Source: a virus | Reading direction: 5' to 3' (one strand) | IMG/VR virus record: IMGVR_UViG_3300038428_000087 | Location: 1-57,956 of that record | DNA length: 57,956 nt | Shown: in pieces, positions 56,060 to 57,956 of the stretch | Position numbering within the stretch: position 1 is the stretch's first letter | Layout of the letters: every line of letters begins with the position of its first letter | Made by a program: the position numbers and the translations under genes | Notes under the pieces: generated by a model | The model's database searches: none | Seen by the model: the letters and a program-made list of their open reading frames with translations, nothing else | What the model was told of the DNA's origin: nothing

Positions 56060-57199
56060 ATGGCTACACAAAAGATGGTCTACGGGGTTGCCGCTTCAAG
56101 CGACACAAACCCAACACCGTATAAACTAAAAAGGGTGTCAACGACGCCAGTACCGCAACCTACGCTGGCAAAGTCAATCGCGCCACTAAAAGCGCAAGGT
56201 ATAGAAGATTTCTTACAAGTCGTTGCTGACGGAGCGTATCCAGATTCATCGTTTATCTCAGACTGTAAAACAAATGGGGTAACGTGTGGAATAAACAACA
56301 GCAATGACGGAACTAGCTCAAACTGGTCTTTAGCATATTACCAAGCCCTTGCTGCTCAAGGCGTGCAGTGGGCAATCGGAGAATCAGAAAGTGGTGGCGA
56401 GATGTGCGCTATGATGCAGGCAGCGCCAGGGAAACTTGTAGCGGGTACGTATGGTGGCGAGGGGACCGGGGGGCCCACAGGTAATAATGACATCTGGAGT
56501 GGGAATAACCTCACGCCAACGTGTACTATTGCTAAAGGCACAATAAACGCTTGGCTCGAAACATACACAAGCAGTGCAATGCTCAGCGCAAGTGAAATAG
56601 GAACGGAGGCAGCTATCAATAAGGACGCTGGCTGCTTTGAGGTTGGTCTTTTACCCGGAACATGGTGCGAGGCCGACTATGGTGCTACAGCAGAGACGTA
56701 TCTTGAGATGGTCGATGCGATGAAATCACAAGGAGTTACCTGCGCTGGGGTTCAGATGTGGTACTATCAAGGTGGTTTCGCATATCCAGATATTTTCACA
56801 GGTTTGATGGCAGAATATCCAGCTAACATGACGCCCATACTACAAAGAGCGAGTGGGACACCGACACCGACACCCACACCACCGACGCCCGATCCAGCAG
56901 TAGCAACACAATGCTTCCTAACCGTAGACAATGCAAACCCGAAGGTAAACGCTCCGGTAACGTTTACTGCTACAGTAATGAGCAACGGCAAAGAGATTCC
57001 AGTCCCCGTTACAGTTTACCATTACCTCAACGGAATCAAATACATCGACGCTCCAAGTAAAGCGGTTCTAAACTCTTTCTCAACGCTGACCTTCCAGACA
57101 ACGTTTACGACAGCAGATCCGAGACCATACTATATGTCATTCGCCGGAAATGCTCAGTATAAAGCTTCAAACGCACCATTGGGTGTGAACGTGCAGTGA
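56060..57199 (+). CDS. Glycosidase-like virion enzyme with Ig-like C-terminus
   Basis: 379 residues from ATG 56060 with GGAGGCTAAA upstream. The body parallels the 33648 protein (QWAIGESESGGEM like AVGGESEGAAE; EAAINKDAGCFEVG identical) and suggests a TIM barrel with acidic strand ends. A PTPTPTPPTP linker joins an Ig-like domain (FLTVDNANPKVNAPVTFTA ... YYMSFAGNAQYKAS) nearly the same as in the junction-spanning protease. It would digest or bind the host surface. The exact family is not recognised. Confidence 0.65.
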   Translation: MATQKMVYGVAASSDTNPTPYKLKRVSTTPVPQPTLAKSIAPLKAQGIEDFLQVVADGAYPDSSFISDCKTNGVTCGINNSNDGTSSNWSLAYYQALAAQGVQWAIGESESGGEMCAMMQAAPGKLVAGTYGGEGTGGPTGNNDIWSGNNLTPTCTIAKGTINAWLETYTSSAMLSASEIGTEAAINKDAGCFEVGLLPGTWCEADYGATAETYLEMVDAMKSQGVTCAGVQMWYYQGGFAYPDIFTGLMAEYPANMTPILQRASGTPTPTPTPPTPDPAVATQCFLTVDNANPKVNAPVTFTATVMSNGKEIPVPVTVYHYLNGIKYIDAPSKAVLNSFSTLTFQTTFTTADPRPYYMSFAGNAQYKASNAPLGVNVQ

Positions 57200-57207
57200 G
57201 GTAGAAA

Positions 57208-57588
57208 ATGGATGAAGATGAGCAGAATACTGAGGGGTATATTCTACGTCGCGATGTCGAAGAATTAGATTCAATTATCGAAAATCTCTCTACAGTAACC
57301 GACAGTAAAGCACGAACGCTGTTTAGATTACGAAGGGTTCACGAAAGCCTGAAGATGATGGAAAATAGATTATCCAGACCAGGTAGACGGGAAGAACTAA
57401 GCAAAGAACATTGGGAACCTAAAACTGAAACGGTTTCAACTGCAACACCAAATTGTTGGACTCGACCATCTGAAACTGGTTCGACTACAGCACCAAATAC
57501 TCTTACATTTGGCCAGGTGCTAAGAAAAAAGTTTGTTGATAAAGATGACGATGAGGCGTTTATAGGTTTTATAGGAGATAAAAAATGA
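57208..57588 (+). CDS. 126-residue coiled-coil protein, hypothetical
   Basis: ATG 57208 with GAGGTAGAAA upstream. N-terminal half is a coiled coil (LRRDVEELDSIIENLS, RRVHESLKMMENRLSR), then a Thr/Ser/Pro stretch and an acidic end. ATGA coupling to the protease gene. It may link the two enzymes to the virion or act as a chaperone. Confidence 0.6.
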   Translation: MDEDEQNTEGYILRRDVEELDSIIENLSTVTDSKARTLFRLRRVHESLKMMENRLSRPGRREELSKEHWEPKTETVSTATPNCWTRPSETGSTTAPNTLTFGQVLRKKFVDKDDDEAFIGFIGDKK

Positions 57589-57956
57589 CTCAAGTATATT
57601 ACGACCACTCGAACGGCAAAAGATATTTTATGGGGTGCAATCGCGACCCACCACACGCCGATGCAAAGTTACTTTTAACTCGTAAACAACAGGCGGAACT
57701 ACCTAGTTCTTATACTATTATAGATGGCACGCCGGTTGAAGATCAGGGAAATGAAGGTTCATGTACAGGCAACGCAGGCGACAACGCTTCTAAGATCCGA
57801 AGTTATACAGCAACAGGCAACTACTTCAACGGTGCCCGTCAGCAGATATACCAATGCGCCTTAGCGCACGATGGCAACCCACTACAAGATGTCGGTAGTT
57901 CATTAAGTACTATAGCGTGGGTTCTTGAGAACATCGGAGTTGCTGTTGAGTCTGAG
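57585..57956 (+). CDS. Papain-like cysteine protease, 5' part across junction
   Basis: First 124 codons of the protease that continues at position 2. It starts with ATG 57585 overlapping the previous TGA. The opening (TQVYYDHSNGKRYFMGCN) is short and has no signal peptide. PVEDQGNEGSC with the catalytic Cys is near residue 60. See the entry at 2-1036 for the remaining domains. Confidence 0.85.
   Translation, partial: MTQVYYDHSNGKRYFMGCNRDPPHADAKLLLTRKQQAELPSSYTIIDGTPVEDQGNEGSCTGNAGDNASKIRSYTATGNYFNGARQQIYQCALAHDGNPLQDVGSSLSTIAWVLENIGVAVESE
57731..57956. repeat. Right copy of terminal direct repeat
   Basis: Same as 1-226 apart from one base (57857). Its presence shows that the window is longer than the genome by 226 bases. 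Confidence 0.95.

Noticed and set aside
1-57956. CRISPR arrays, tRNA or rRNA genes, insertion sequences, integrase
   Set aside because: No regularly spaced repeats, no tRNA cloverleaf with a conserved T-arm, no transposase or integrase motif seen by eye; a tool search could still find a divergent tRNA.

Overview
The window is an essentially complete, circular (or circularly permuted) genome of about 57.73 kb from a tailed dsDNA virus (Caudoviricetes-type, siphovirus-like tail) of an archaeon. The first 226 bases recur at the end with one silent difference, and a cysteine protease gene runs across that junction. The archaeal host is inferred from an Orc1/Cdc6 initiator beside inverted ORB-like G-rich repeats, TATA-type promoters, Thr-Pro-rich linkers and a lipoprotein with a Thr/Pro stalk. 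Strong Shine-Dalgarno sites, moderate GC and these PT linkers fit a methanogen or a relative (Methanomicrobia-like); the host itself is not proven.

Layout. From about 55.4 kb through the junction to 38.9 kb lies the late block, all on the + strand: small terminase candidate, a glycosidase-like plus papain-like protease pair, terminase large subunit in two pieces, portal, a UDG-like/prohead-protease locus joined by a candidate -1 frameshift, scaffold, decoration protein, HK97-fold capsid candidate, connector proteins, several beta-rich virion proteins including a C-type-lectin-like receptor binder, tail tube, tail completion proteins, chaperone-like proteins, tape measure, a 1508-residue Dit/glycosidase/Ig protein, tail-tip proteins, a second glycosidase/protease pair (its protease carries an intein), and membrane proteins that could form the lysis module. 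A hairpin terminator at 38.93-38.97 kb closes the block.

From 39.4 to 42.2 kb is an accessory strip of tiny genes, many preceded by the same GGTTTGAAAAATG initiation element, with a perfect 165-bp duplication. From 42.35 to 47.03 kb is the replication and partition region: wHTH protein, PD-(D/E)XK-like protein, a minus-strand ribbon-helix-helix regulator, the origin, Orc1/Cdc6 and ParB. From 47.2 to 55.4 kb come further small Zn-ribbon, wHTH, RHH and membrane proteins, two HNH endonucleases, a Mu-F-like head protein far from the other head genes, and an inserted Dcm/Vsr cassette that made chimeric or truncated genes at both ends.

The most distinctive theme is modular surface enzymes. Two glycosidase-like/protease pairs exist; one pair ends in an Ig-like domain, the other in a short C-terminal tag (APNxN...QPG[NQ]E) that a third neighbouring protein also carries, which suggests a docking system for virion enzymes. 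A palindromic TTAATCTGGATTAA-type site occurs six times and is perfect in front of the RHH gene, suggesting a virus-wide regulator. All functional calls rest on reading motifs by eye; no database search was run.
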